From Andrena cerasifolii (Eukaryota; Arthropoda; Insecta; Hymenoptera; Andrenidae): a DNA stretch of 64,000 nucleotides. The DNA lies in contig NC_135125.1 of NCBI RefSeq assembly GCF_050908995.1, positions 13,231,011 through 13,295,010 of the forward strand, written 5' to 3'. The translations under genes and the position numbers were made by a program. Under the pieces are notes generated by a model, which saw only the letters and a program-made list of their open reading frames with translations, had not been told where the DNA came from and ran no database searches. Positions 26,401 to 38,000 of this stretch are shown in pieces (within the stretch, counting starts at the first letter, position 1; each line of letters starts with the position of its first letter).

Positions 26401-29165
26401 CAGGATCTAGCGGCAAGGTTTCCATTGAAGCCAGGCAAGGTCGTGGCTCGGTGTCGCGAAATTCTGCCTGGCCCCGCCGATTCGAGGGTGTTTCTTTCAC
26501 GCTGCTCGCTTACGCATCCGTGCTACCGCACGTGCGGCTGCGGTTGTAATCCGCCGTTCGTGCGCCAGCACTCCGTGGGAGAAACAGCTTTGCCGCGTCT
26601 GGAACGTCGAATCGATATTTGTTCAACCCTTGCACCGGCGATGAGCAGCGGCGTTACTTTTTCGCGGGGAAATTAGCGTTGGTAGGAAATCACACATTTC
26701 AATTCCATTGGCCAGTTTTGTGGGAACGAGAATTGTCCCTTGGAGGATTTGGAACTCGATTTACCTGGTTGTAAGTCTGGAGATTTGTGGCCATTCTGAT
26801 GTTTGGAAAGCAAAGAAGTTTTAGAGCCATCCAGTGACCTGTAGATTTAATATTTGGAGGCCTTTTCGACAAGTGTAATTAATCATTGATGGCTAATATG
26901 CTGGGAATTAGCTACTCATGAATTCCTCTAATATATTTCATTTAAGAAGTGTTTGTTCTAGCTGTGCGTTTCCTCTGTGGATCGAAGAATCTTAATATCG
27001 CTTTTTTTAACTGGTTCTCCAAATTTAACACGCCTGTAATACGATTCACGACATTTAGAAATCGAGACGTAGCAATACGTTCTTCAACATCCGCGGGTCA
27101 CCACCAACGTGTTTGCGTTACGCAATCGTTCGACGTCGAAATTACTTTTTCCAGCGACCAACGGATAGGGAACAATGGAGTCGTTGTGCACGTGCCTTGT
27201 AATTTCGTAGCTGTAACTTTCGCGAGGCTCTTCTGCTGTCGGGAAGGAGATTTAAAAACCATCCGAACTGTTCCCTACTCGCGCAGGGATCCCAAACTCG
27301 ATTCGGTGAAATGTTTATGCCTCCATGGAGAGTACCTATCCCTCAGTCTGGCTTTTTCGAATATTGGACAGTAAATAGACATCGAGCAACCTTATCTTTC
27401 TTGGGATTAATGATCTTTTCTGTTCGTTTATCCTGCGTACAACGTCTCACAACTCTGTTATCCTCTTATACCCCGATGAAACGTTATTACAGAAGGTTTT
27501 TTTTATGAAAACCACTTTATTCTCTCTTTACCCAGCAGAAAAGTCATCTTTCGTTATGGCCAGTCCACCATAACATCCGACAAATCAACCGTTTCACCGA
27601 TGAAACGATCAAACGTAGGCGGGCGGTCAGGATTCGTGGGATAGTGGGTTAGTCGGATGATTTATCGAACGTCCATTATCCCCGTCGTAAAGACTAACTA
27701 AATTCTCGTGGCTATTGCAGAGCGTGGGCGTCCTTTCAGTGAACCCGATGAAACTTTTATCCCACGGTCGTCGCTTGGGGTTTCAATTAATTTTTCAAGC
27801 GCCGGGCGAAGTTCGTAATTAATAGCTTGATAAATTTCATTACGATCACGCGAGCGCAAATTAGGCGTGATGGCTACCAGTTGCGTACGAGTGGCGTCGC
27901 CCAGGGGCCTGGGCGATTTCGAAATTAGGTAATTAATTTAGTGGACTGTCAAGGGCACGCTTTCCAGATGACGACGGTCGCCCCTTGGTCCCCGCGCGTG
28001 GTCGAGCCCTTGATCGTTCCAAGTGCCACGAGTCGAGTAATGTCGCCGAGGATAGGGACACTAATCGTTGACCCGTGCGCATAGATTGCGAGGTAATCGC
28101 GCTGGGATGGTATCTGCTATCGATTACGGCGTTTTCTTAGGCATTTTGTCTGCGTGTTTGTTAAATGTCAGAGGAATTTCTTGTTTAACGAGGCTCTTAG
28201 ATCGATAGCTACCTTCATTTCTCTACACTTGCACTTGTCCTCTGAATTAGTTTCCAAATTTACTCGCGTACTTTTAATCTGCATATGCTCGATCGTTCGA
28301 TTCCGTCGTGTCCTGAGAATTACTTTTCTGCTCCCAGAAAGGGGTGGTAGGAAAAGCCACTTGCAAATTCTCACCTTTTCCTCAGAGAAGTCAGAAGGCA
28401 AGGGAAGAATTTAAAAGTACTCTATTGTTTACTAGATTTTGAAATAAATTCCACCAGCATCTATTGTACAACAGTTATTATTCTCAAACTGCATCTTGAC
28501 GTTGGCAATTAAAGCTATCCAAGGCACTTTGTTTGCGAATAATACCTGTTACACAATAGATGCTAGATAAATTTATTTAAAAATCTAATTTTGTAGTCGA
28601 AGTTCTCATCTGATGATTCGAGATGCTTCAGACATTGATTCTACATAGAAACTCTTCACCCAAACGAACAAACAAGAACTTACATTTACCATAAATGGAA
28701 TCTAAAAATTTAGTAACAACAATACAACATTCCACTGTAACATACCTAATCATCGCATTATTACATCATTTCCCATCATCCAAAGCAGACGTCGAAGCAC
28801 ACCATTGCAAATAAATCTACCTGCACGCACAGGAAAGCGTGCACCCGGCTTAAGAGTAATCCCCCGCCTGGCGACGATGAGTCGTAACTCGGATGCACCC
28901 TCGCGCGACGTATCTCGGCGTCTCGGGTGCACGCGAGAATTATCGATCGCTATCGAGCGTTGCTCAGGGGGGCCCTGCAGAAATCCCGTTGCGCTTCCTG
29001 TTGCGCGCTTTCACGGGGATAATTGACGCCCGCCACCCCCCCCCCTCTATTATTCTTATTGTCGCTTCCCCATGCCGGCCTCATCCACCTAGGACAGGCC
29101 AGGTAACAATGGCCGCCGTCCGATCGCGAGCTTACTCACCCAGGACAAATCTTTCTCTTTTGCAG

Positions 29166-29278
29166 AGGCCGAATGCTGCGTTGGCGAGGCTGCTGGAGAG
29201 GCATGCTGGGAGCCTTGTTACTGCGTCCTTCTGCAGGACGAGCAGACCCTCACGGCTTACAGGAGCGAGGACATGGCT
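29166..29278 (+). CDS. Exon B: PH-domain-like strands 2-3 of the unidentified gene
   Basis: A 113-nt internal exon with excellent splice signals: acceptor TTCTCTTTTGCAG and donor GCT|GTGAGT. It starts with two bases that complete the phase-1 codon left by exon A (G plus AG gives Glu) and then encodes 37 residues. The segment CWEPCYCVLLQDEQTLTAYR followed by SEDMA has the look of PH-domain strands: an aromatic residue, an alternating hydrophobic strand, a turn, then a Tyr-Arg strand and acidic loop, as in rhotekin- or anillin-type PH domains. The first part (GEAAGEA) would be the strand 1-2 loop. It leaves in phase 0. The exon itself is well supported; the PH assignment is by eye and could be wrong. 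Confidence 0.75.
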
Positions 29279-32200
29279 GTGAGTGCACGTTCTATTTCTT
29301 TACCCTCGGCTCCGATAGGGAGGCCTCCCCCAATTCCGCTGGATTAGCCAGCATCCCTGTTTTTCTCTCTTTTTATTAAGACGCATCTCGTACGCGTGTA
29401 GCTCGTAAGAAGAGATATTGGAGAGGATCACGTCACCGTTACTCGAGAAACGCTCCTTGCTCGTGGCAAATCTGTTCGTTGTTCGGGATTTTCGTCGCGT
29501 TTTTCCGGTCGGGGGGATTAGTTCGTGAATTGCGATTCTTAGGTGGGGCAGGGGGAATTGATGGAGTTTAGTGTGGTAGGGAGTCTGGAAGGGTTGTGAA
29601 GCGAATAGAAGAATTTTTCTTATCGTTTTTGTAACGTAGTTGTAGATATGAAGAATAGAAAGTTGCGGGTAATTTGCTAATTAGTGGAGTTAGTTGAGGG
29701 TGCTAAGAAATTATCATAAATTAGGGGATGTTAGTTTCAAAGTTAAGGAGTTGGACCACCTTGGCCAGGAAAGTCCATGTTACGTTTGAGCTCCCTTAAA
29801 TTCAATCTAACCTCCTTGCACAGGATTCGCGAGCGCGCAGGAGCCCGCGGGCCGCAGTTGGAGAAACTCCGCTTCAAATTAATTTTCTAAACGACGTTGT
29901 AACAGTTGCGATTGCGGCGTCTAGTTATATACTTAACGCGCAAACACAAGCCCAACTGGGTAAACCTGAAGTTGTCGGGTATCGGCGTTTCTACGCGTTC
30001 ACAGGAATCCCGCGTTTTATCGCGTTTACACGCGTGCACAATGCAAGCGCACTGGAAAAGGGGTCTGTCTTGTTTGATCGTGTACGGTTGGAATGGCAAA
30101 GGGGCGTCTACCCTCTAATTCGATTAGAAAGTTTATGCCCCCTCCACCCTGTCGTTTCTGTGTGCTCAAACGCTTTCAAGACTTTGGACTTCTAACCAAA
30201 ACTACGGCTGCTGCGAATATCTGGTGAAATTGTGGTTGAATCCCCAAGAGTTCGCCAACAGAAAGGCCCCTCAAGCCTAACACAGATTTTTTTACAAGAT
30301 CTTGCTCAAAGGCTTGAGTTAGAGGAACTAATGATAGGTATAGTGAACGTAGATGGTTAATTGTTTACGAGGTATTTAATATTAACAACTCGCCTAGGAT
30401 TTGTTTCCCCAAGTATTTTACAGTTATCTTCCCTCTTCATCTAATTCATTTAGACTCACAGTTCATTTGCTCCGTCGAAGAGGACTGTTGGTCTCCACAA
30501 ATTCAACTTCTTCAAACTCGAATTCAAACAGCACCGAACTTTGTCCAGGATTGTTCCAGCCACCACCCTCTCGATTCCACAGAAATGAAGAACAACATTC
30601 CTCCGGGCGCGAAAATATACATTTCCAGCGACCACGGTCGTCGGTGCTCCGCGTTCATGCACTCGAGGGGGCGGCTGGGCATCGAACGTTTACGTTATTG
30701 CAGCGGGTGCACCGCGAACCATTGCACTCCGCGGAATGTAACACGGCTCGCTGCGAATCGGGACGAAAAGAAACTCAATCGAAGTTTCGCCGTGAACTTT
30801 TGCCAGAAGCTGTGCCTCCACCCGCCCCCATGGTCTCGGTGGCGGGCGCTCTAGGATTTCCCCTGAAAGCTTACTTAACTAATAACTTTCCGACGGAGTT
30901 ACCGCGACTTCCATTCCCACTTTTGCCCCAGCTGCCGCTTCTACCTCCGGTATGTTTTTATTCGTCCCTTGCCCTTGTATTTCCAGCAGTTTATGAACTA
31001 TGAAGCCCCTTGCATCTTCGCCACGATCGCTGCAAGCTACGCGGCGCGGTGGTAAAAGTTGATGGTATCTTTTTTACAGTCGATATTACCCATGGGTAGG
31101 TATAAAGAAAGAAGTTCTTGCGCCGGTGCATTCGTTCTTTTTTCCCTGCTAAGGCTACTTCTCAAATATGTATGAAGTGTTTACTCAGACGCGAGGCGTC
31201 GATGCACGGTCTGCAGTTTCAGCGCGCCTGCAACGCCGATGTTTTTTTAGAGTGCTATGTTTGAGAAGTGAAGGTGGATACTCGTGGGCTACAAATTTAA
31301 ATTCGAAGGAAGGGACTTGTGGATTTGAATCTGAGAAGGAAATGTTCGAGGGAAAGTCGGGTGGGGAAATGAAGGGGTGAAATTAGCCCTTAAAGTTATC
31401 GCGGTTTTTTAATGTAACTTTATTTTTCCTTTGGCAGTGTGATAGAGCATAAAGAACTGAACAATTCTTATATTTAAAATTTTGCTCTACCTCGCACCGT
31501 TACAAACTTATATTAAAAAGAGGAAAGACGCGATACCTCGAATATTTTAAAGTTGCGTAGGAATACGAAATTTCGTTAATTTGGGGAACCATTTTCTTCC
31601 AGGTAGAGCAAAAGAGGTTGCACAGTGTTCAGTATCGTCATATTCACTCACTCTTAATTAATTTGAATAGAAAACAAATAAAAAAATATTCTTAATCCTC
31701 TAGGTATACCAAATTTGAAATATTTTCTTTTCAGTTTTGTGTAATCTATTAAATTCAGAAAATTTCATTTCGACAAACTGAGGGTTTTATTAAAACGATG
31801 CAAGACTTCGAGGCAATTTTCTTTCCCCTCTAGGAGTCTTTATAAATATCTGTTCGTTGACACGTTTAATTCCGCAGTTTCCTCTCCGCCGTGCTGTTTT
31901 ATTCGTAAAACCGTGGTCCTTCTGGGCCGTGCATAGTTGCCCGTGAAACGAACGAACGTAGAAGCTCGGGAACGGCGAAGATCTCCCGTTCCGTATCCAT
32001 TTTGGTCGTTCGTAAGATCCCCTAAGTGTAGCCGACGCCGCGCGCCGTGTCCCAGACTTGCACCTCTTTTTCTCCGTCTCTGAGAGCACCGAGAATGAGA
32101 ATTCTACTTATTACATTGCTCGAAAGCAACTCCCCTTCAGGATTAGCTAATTTTAAGAGTCCACTAGTGGAGTCCCTCGGACGCAATTACCCTGGTGTGA

Positions 32201-33098
32201 AAGAGTCTCCGTGGACCCTTCTTCCTATTCTTCGATTCCTCCCTGAAAGCTATTTCTTGGGTGCCTTCTTTGTTAGGCAAAGTAGGCTAGTATTGTCAGT
32301 GATTTCATTGCAGAGAACGAAGGTGTGTGAGCTACATAGAACTACAGGAAATATTTAAATATACCGAAATAGAAATTAAGAATAAAGTAACTATAAAAAT
32401 TTGTATATAAAATTTGCAATCCTCTAGTTTCCTTAATTTTATAAAAGACACCATTGCATTTCAAATTTGGTAAGGCATGCTTTCCAATTTCTTTCGCATT
32501 TTCTTATGGTGTGCTGCGATACTTTTTCATGAAATACTTCTTTGTATTTTATAGTAGAAGAAATTCGATTATCTTATAGGTATATCAGTGCATGTACCAA
32601 AAAGTAGAGTACCAGTCTTATAACAGTTATTTACACCCACTAACACATTGAATTCACAAGGCAAAGGTAGGGGAGACCGGGGCTAAAAGTTCCGGGGGTA
32701 AGTTGTTCCGACGGCTCTATCTTCAAAATAAAAAGAGCGTTGTACTTTAAATTATTTTTTCCGTGTGAGTTGATCACGCTACTCTGTCGCCCACTTTAAT
32801 AGCGTCCGCGACAGCGAATTGTGTGGTTGTAAGCAAGGACCTATTAGTCCCGTACCAGATAAGTAAAAATTTTTCTATCATTACTTTTTGGTCTATTTCA
32901 ATTATTTAACGTCGATATTATAGATTGAATCGTTCTTATGGATCAAATGACATTTAAGAACATGGTGTAATAGTGTTTATCGTTTGAATACATGTATAAG
33001 CAGAATAGTCTTTGAAATTGCTACATGTGTCGGTAGGGGCTAGTTGTTACCGTGACTTGGGGCACGTTGTTACCGTAAAAACTTGCCCTGCCGCAAAT

Positions 33099-33862
33099 AG
33101 GTCTGTGAAGATAGCACCCCCAAATTCGATTTTTTAAAAAAACTCAACGGCATTCGTTTGTTCATCGTATGCCCATGTTTTCCCATAAAAAAATTTCGTT
33201 TGCCCACCCTTCAAAAAAAAAATTATGGCAAAAAAAAATTTTCATCAGCACCCCCATGAAAACGTTTTAATGATTTATCGGTGGGAAATGATTGTCCTTC
33301 GTTTGCCCACGTTTGCCCATAAAAAATTTTTTTTTTGCCCACCCTCCAAAAAAAGTTATGAACAAAATAAAAAATTTGTCTTCATCACCCATCATGAATG
33401 TATTTCAATTTTTTAATAGAAGGATACGAATGTACCCGACCTGGCCACGTTTGCCCACTCTCAGATTTCATTTGCCCACCCTCCAGAATTTAAATAAAAA
33501 ATAAAAACCTCGAAAAGAAGGGTACAGGTGAAGCGATCGCGTTAAAGTTCGATTTTTTCTGGAAAATATTATCGAAATCGTTCTTTCAACGATGCAGTTC
33601 ATTAGTTTAGATGTAAAAGAGATTTGCCCATGCATTAATTTCGTATGCCCACCCTCCAGAATCGAATTATTAATAAAGATAGCCAAGAAGTGCGGTACCC
33701 GTTGAAGCGATCGCGTTAAAGTTCGATTTTTCTGGAAAATATTATCGAAATCGTTCTTTCAACGATGAAGTTCATTAGTTTAGATGTAGAAGAGATTTGC
33801 CCATGCATTAATTTCGTATGCCCACCCTCCAGAATCGAATTATTAATAAAGATAGCCAAGAA
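33099..33862 (+). repeat. Left arm of the transposon's internal inverted repeat
   Basis: This arm begins near AGGTCTGTGA and is repeated in reverse complement at 34372-35032. It contains several copies of TGCCCACCCTCCAGAAT. A block of about 190 bp occurs twice in direct orientation, each time ending in GATAGCCAAGAAGTGCG (near 33673-33696 and 33850-33867). The left arm also has an extra partial copy of its outer part (around 33180-33310) not matched on the right, so the arms differ in length. Similarity to the other arm is high with scattered substitutions. Confidence 0.8.
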
Positions 33863-34029
33863 GTGCGTCGTTGGAAAGAATTCGAGACTATCGCAGACAT
33901 CTGTTTACGTTTCGGCAGTGGCACTCGGCGCTGCTACCCTTTAGGGTATCAACGCTGCGTGTCGTCATCGAACGTGCCGAAACGTAAACAGATGTCTGCG
34001 ATACCCTCGAATTCCTTCCAACGACGCAC
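33863..34029. repeat. Nested 167-bp near-perfect hairpin at the transposon centre
   Basis: GTGCGTCGTTGGAAAGAATT at the left matches the reverse complement of the right end (GTGCGTCGTTGGAAGGAATT). Pairing continues through CGCAGACATCTGTTTACG with about four mismatches in 54 positions. The inner part also pairs, less well, down to a CCCTTTAGGG apex. It lies directly against the left arm but does not share its sequence, so it may be a separate older or younger unit. Confidence 0.75.
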
Positions 34030-34192
34030 GAAAGTCAGTCGGTCTACAGAGTTCGGACGCAACTCTTGCGAGACCGTGCATTCATTTACGGTTTGTGAAG
34101 TAACTGTGAGATTATATTAATTTCCGTTGTGCGATATCATTGCGGTAATTAGTGAAAAATGACTAGAAAACCACTCTGGTGTTATTCTGCAC

Positions 34193-34325
34193 ATGCTGCA
34201 GATGTGTGAAAAGTGTGAAGTGTTCGATGAGCGATACAAATTGAAGTGTCGTTCGAATAAAGTGAGAAAGAAGTGTGTGCAACATTTCTTGGATAACATG
34301 TCACCAAACACCTTCAACCTTTACG
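34193..34325 (+). pseudogene. Exon-like open frame inside the transposon
   Basis: In the unique centre, an ATG at 34193 opens a frame of 44 codons plus one base that stops exactly at a consensus donor (TTACG|GTAAGT at 34326). The peptide is Cys/Lys-rich: MLQMCEKCEVFDERYKLKCR is followed by a basic stretch and a hydrophobic HFLDNMSP. An in-frame stop lies about 36 bases upstream. This looks like the first coding exon of a transposase or of a captured host gene, but no second exon is visible. The first CxxC pair could hint at a metal-binding motif; this is inference. A chance frame is possible, since 45 codons is short. Confidence 0.3.
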
Positions 34326-34371
34326 GTAAGTACAATTGATTTTGATAATTCATTCGGGAAAAAACGAACGG

Positions 34372-35032
34372 AAAGGTATTCGGTTCAACGGGTACCGCAC
34401 TTCTTGGCTATCTTTATTAATAATTCGATTCTGGAGGGTGGGCATACGAAATTAATGGATGGACAAATCTCTTCTACATCTGGACAAACGATATGCATCG
34501 TTGAAAGAACGATTTTGATAATATTTTCCAGAAAAATCGAACTTTAACGCGATCGCTTTAACGGGTACCGCACTTCTTGGCTATCTTCATTAATAATTCG
34601 ATTCTGAAGGGTGGGCATACGAAATTAATGGATGGGCAAATCTCTTCTACATCTAAACTAACGAATTGCACTGTTGAACGAACGATTTTGATAATATTTT
34701 CGAGAATAATCGAACTTTAACGCGATCGCTTTATCTATACCCATGTTTTCGCGGTTTTTATTTTTTATTTAAATTCTGGAGGGTGGGCAAATGAAATCTG
34801 AGAGTGGGCAAACGTGGCCAGATCGGGTATATTCGTATCCTTCTATTAAAAAATTGAAATGCATTCATGATGGGTGATGAAGACAAATTTTTTATTTTGT
34901 TCATAACTTTTTTTTTGAAGGGTGGGCATAAAAAAAATTTTTATGGGCAAACGTGGGCAAACGATGGACAAACGAATGCCGTTGAGTTTTTCCAAAAATT
35001 CGAATTTGGGGGTGCTATCGTCACAGACCTAC
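34372..35032 (-). repeat. Right arm of the transposon's internal inverted repeat
   Basis: Reverse complement of the left arm. It has two copies of the block ending in the CGCACTTCTTGGCTATCTT word (near 34397 and 34570), each followed by ATTCTGGAGGGTGGGCATAC or a variant, and then the region matching the outer left arm. If transcribed, this arm would pair with 33099-33862 over roughly 650 bp with a loop of about 0.5 kb. Confidence 0.8.
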
Positions 35033-38000
35033 CGCAAATGTATAAATTGTTTCCGCTGTGCTTTAAGATGCGAACATATGAATGAAAGGCGGAAAGGGAC
35101 ACGACTTCGATCGAAGTTATGCGTAAAGATAAATAAAAACTGTCGCTTTTGGTTTTCTTTTAAAGATAATACATTTTTGTTGGTCCGAACCTTCATAAAT
35201 AACCATTATTAATAAAATTCTGCTTTACTTCATTAGAAAATGAAATATTTCATTAAAAGGCAACTCTTATATCATAGTAACAACTTACCCCAATGCGATA
35301 ACAACTTGCCCCATATAGGGGTAAGAAGTTCCGCTTCGATCAGCCACAAATAAATTACTTTCTATGGGAAACCTATTACAATATATTAAACACAAGCTTA
35401 AAATCAGAAGATATAATAAATTTAACAAGAAATTAGTCAATAGTGAAGAGAATAACTACATTATTTTCCAAACATTTTTATGGTTTATCGAAATCGGAAC
35501 TTTTAGCCCCGGCCTCCCCTACTAAGAAACTAACCGGAATGAAACATTACGTTGACCTAGAGGAAGATTATGATTACTTCCAATTCCCCATTCGATCTCA
35601 GGGTCCTTACGAAGGCTCTGAGAAATGCGCGCTATATTTCTGAAAGCCCTCGTGTTCCGCGGATTCGGGCCCCTGGTAGCTACACGACTTGGCCCGTGTA
35701 AGTGGTAGCCATTACATGTTTAAGGCGGTCTGCGAATTCCGTGGAACCTGGCTGCGGAAACCCCGCGTCGCCACTCGTGTTTCGCATGAGAGGACTTCTT
35801 GAATTTATTCGTACACCCTCTGTGTGCATAATAACCATCCCAGGTCGGCTCGAGGGCTTTTTTCCCCGTCGGTGAAAGAGAAATTTTCCTCATTATAGTA
35901 TCAATGACGGATCCGCAAGCGGAAGGCCAGTCGTCCGTCTGTAATATTCCTTTCCTTCAATTTTTTCTGGGATAAAAGTGAAGGTTCCCTCGGCAAAGGG
36001 GACGGTCCACCGATGGATCTTTAAGTTAGGGATTGGCTTTGATCGAAGGGCCAGTGATAAATGGTCCGGCGGAACAGAGGGATTCTTTTGTGCTCCGCGG
36101 GAGGATGATGTAATAATTCGATGCGTTTGCCAGCAATTATGGGGGCGAATAATGATACTGAAAGGTAAACGCCTCAATTTCTGTGTTGTATTGAAATTTG
36201 TTTGAAGTCGACGTCGAGTAGGAAGGTATCGTAAAACTGGGAAGATAAGAGAATTCATTGCAGAGCCACAGGGAATTAAACAGTATGAAGTCAAATGTTA
36301 ATTCTTGGGATAGAATAGAAATTATACTTCCAGCAGAATATTGTAAACTACTTTGCTTATGCTACGCTACTTCTACACCCCAAACAAAGGAGTTTACATA
36401 GAAGAACAAAGACAATGTAATAATGTTACAAAAATTGCAGTCATTAAACCTGCAACGCAAGTGAAAATCGCGTGTCTCGATCGCGAAAACGAGCCAGCGC
36501 GTGTGTACGCAGCAATAACAGTGCGGCTGATCGTGCACGGGTTTTCTCTACTTGCCGACTAAATTCCATCCGGAAGAAGCGAGGAACCGTTTCAGAGGCC
36601 CGGGAGGGTTAAAAAAAGCACGACGGCCGTTAACCCTATTCCTTGAGGGCGGTTCAGCGTCGAGTAACGAAGGGTCTCGTGTTCCTAGACCCCTCGAATG
36701 TGATTACACGGAAGGAGGAAAAGGACGTGAGCCGGGACAGCCTGAAAGAGGGCTGGCGCTGGTCTTGATTTAGTAATAACAAGGGCTCAGCCGTTGCGTA
36801 GAGGGCGCCGGGGGGTTGCTGGGAACGCGCGAGACATTCGGGAAATCGGAGGAAAAACTGAGACGAGGACAAAGGGACAAACAATGGTGGACGAATAATG
36901 GAGCGGGCACGCGTTTGATACAGACACCGTGTATTGAGTGCAGACGTTGCTGGCAAATAATGATTGTCCTTTTTGTATTGTCTCTGAGAAATGCCGTGGA
37001 ACACGGGCAGCCTCGATGGGGGGTAAAAAGATTGATAATCGGGCTGTGTGCGAAGTGGAAGCATATTGATATGAGGCGAGCAGCTCGAATAGTGGCTTAA
37101 ATAGATGATGGAGTATGTATCTTTAGAGAAGAATCTAGTCTAAGATTTCTGTAAATAGGGCTTTGATTTTTGAGAAAAATTTAGGTAAATTTCGGTGTTT
37201 GCCACATTTTGTTCGTTTCTAATTTTCGCATTTTCTGTGAGATAGTATAGTAGTTACATCGAAGCATAAGATTCAGGTTTATCAGTTGCCACGGTACTTA
37301 GATGCTTCAGTTAAATGCACCTTCGACTCATAATGTTCCATTGGCAAGCACAGTGGGCGACGAACCACGTGGTTAAGATACGAACGAAGCTGTTTGCGGC
37401 AAGTTTACGCATTACGAATTTAATGGTAATCGATGAACGAAACCCTGCACTATCTGAGCACCTGGAAAGCAAGTTGACCTTTCGAGTCCGATGGGAATTT
37501 CATTATCTTGGCGCATGCTAAGGACTTCCCTCAGCGTGCATTAAGATGATAACAGGCGAAGCTGGGGGACATTGTTTCCGCGGGAAAAGGAAAACAGTGT
37601 CGATTTCTAGACGCATGAAAAGCTTGTGGTATTGAAGTTGAGGCAGCTGCGAGGTTTCTTCGTGATTCCTAGGGATTTTACTTTCATTACGGCTCGCGGG
37701 GTACGATAACGTCGCGGATAAGAGGGATTTTCTTGCCTGGGTCCATTAGTGGCCGAGCTCGTGAAGCCAGATCAAACGTAACCCCTTATGCTTCTATTCC
37801 TGTGTGATTGAACGAATAATGGTTTCTATGTAAAGCGGGACGTGAACCACTGTCGAATTAGTCGATACTTAATTAGTGTAATTTAAAAAATGAGTCGATG
37901 AATTTGAGCGTACAGTATCCACAAGAACTTATGGGAGTGATCTAAAATTTTCGTTAACAGAATAACGAGTGTTATTAATTTCTCAATTTTACTACGTTTA

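Larger units (their letters stand above)
9502..29165. other. Intron 1 of the PH-like gene, about 19.7 kb
   Basis: Bounded by GTAAGC after exon A and by a strong acceptor before exon B (pyrimidine tract TCTTTCTCTTTTGCAG with a branch-like CTTACTCAC upstream). I found no exon with matching phase and coherent sequence inside. Contents: AT-rich intronic DNA with CpG-rich patches (10400-11250, 12000-12550, 23600-24130), a dimeric dispersed repeat at 19455-19700, a GAA microsatellite near 20375-20425 and a G12 run at 24076-24087. The remainder shows nothing I can name. Confidence 0.5.
32670..35519. mobile_element. 2.85-kb TA-flanked DNA transposon with giant internal inverted repeats
   Basis: The left end GGGGAGACCGGGGCTAAAAG and the inverted right end GGGGAGGCCGGGGCTAAAAG (both continuing TTCC) form a 24-bp terminal inverted repeat with one mismatch. 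TA flanks both sides (32668-32669, 35520-35521). Subterminal zones on both sides carry several copies of a GGGG(T/C)AAGTTGTTACC-like word. Inside lie two arms of roughly 0.7 kb in inverted orientation (about 33099-33862 and 34372-35032), each itself containing repeated blocks, around a unique centre. No transposase domain (DDE/D) was found, so it looks non-autonomous. The family is unassigned; TA duplication is compatible with Tc1/mariner-like elements, but the GGGG termini are not typical of them. Confidence 0.8.

Noticed and set aside
30401..31003. Longest open frame of the window, 200 codons on the + strand
   Set aside because: No recognisable domain, overlapping open frames on both strands and a GC-rich context. 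Only its part ending at a donor (30830-30949) is kept, as a low-confidence finding.
31481..31615. TTTTGCTCTACCTCG and its near inverse, about 110 bp apart
   Set aside because: Only about 15 bp match, with no flanking duplication or further symmetry.
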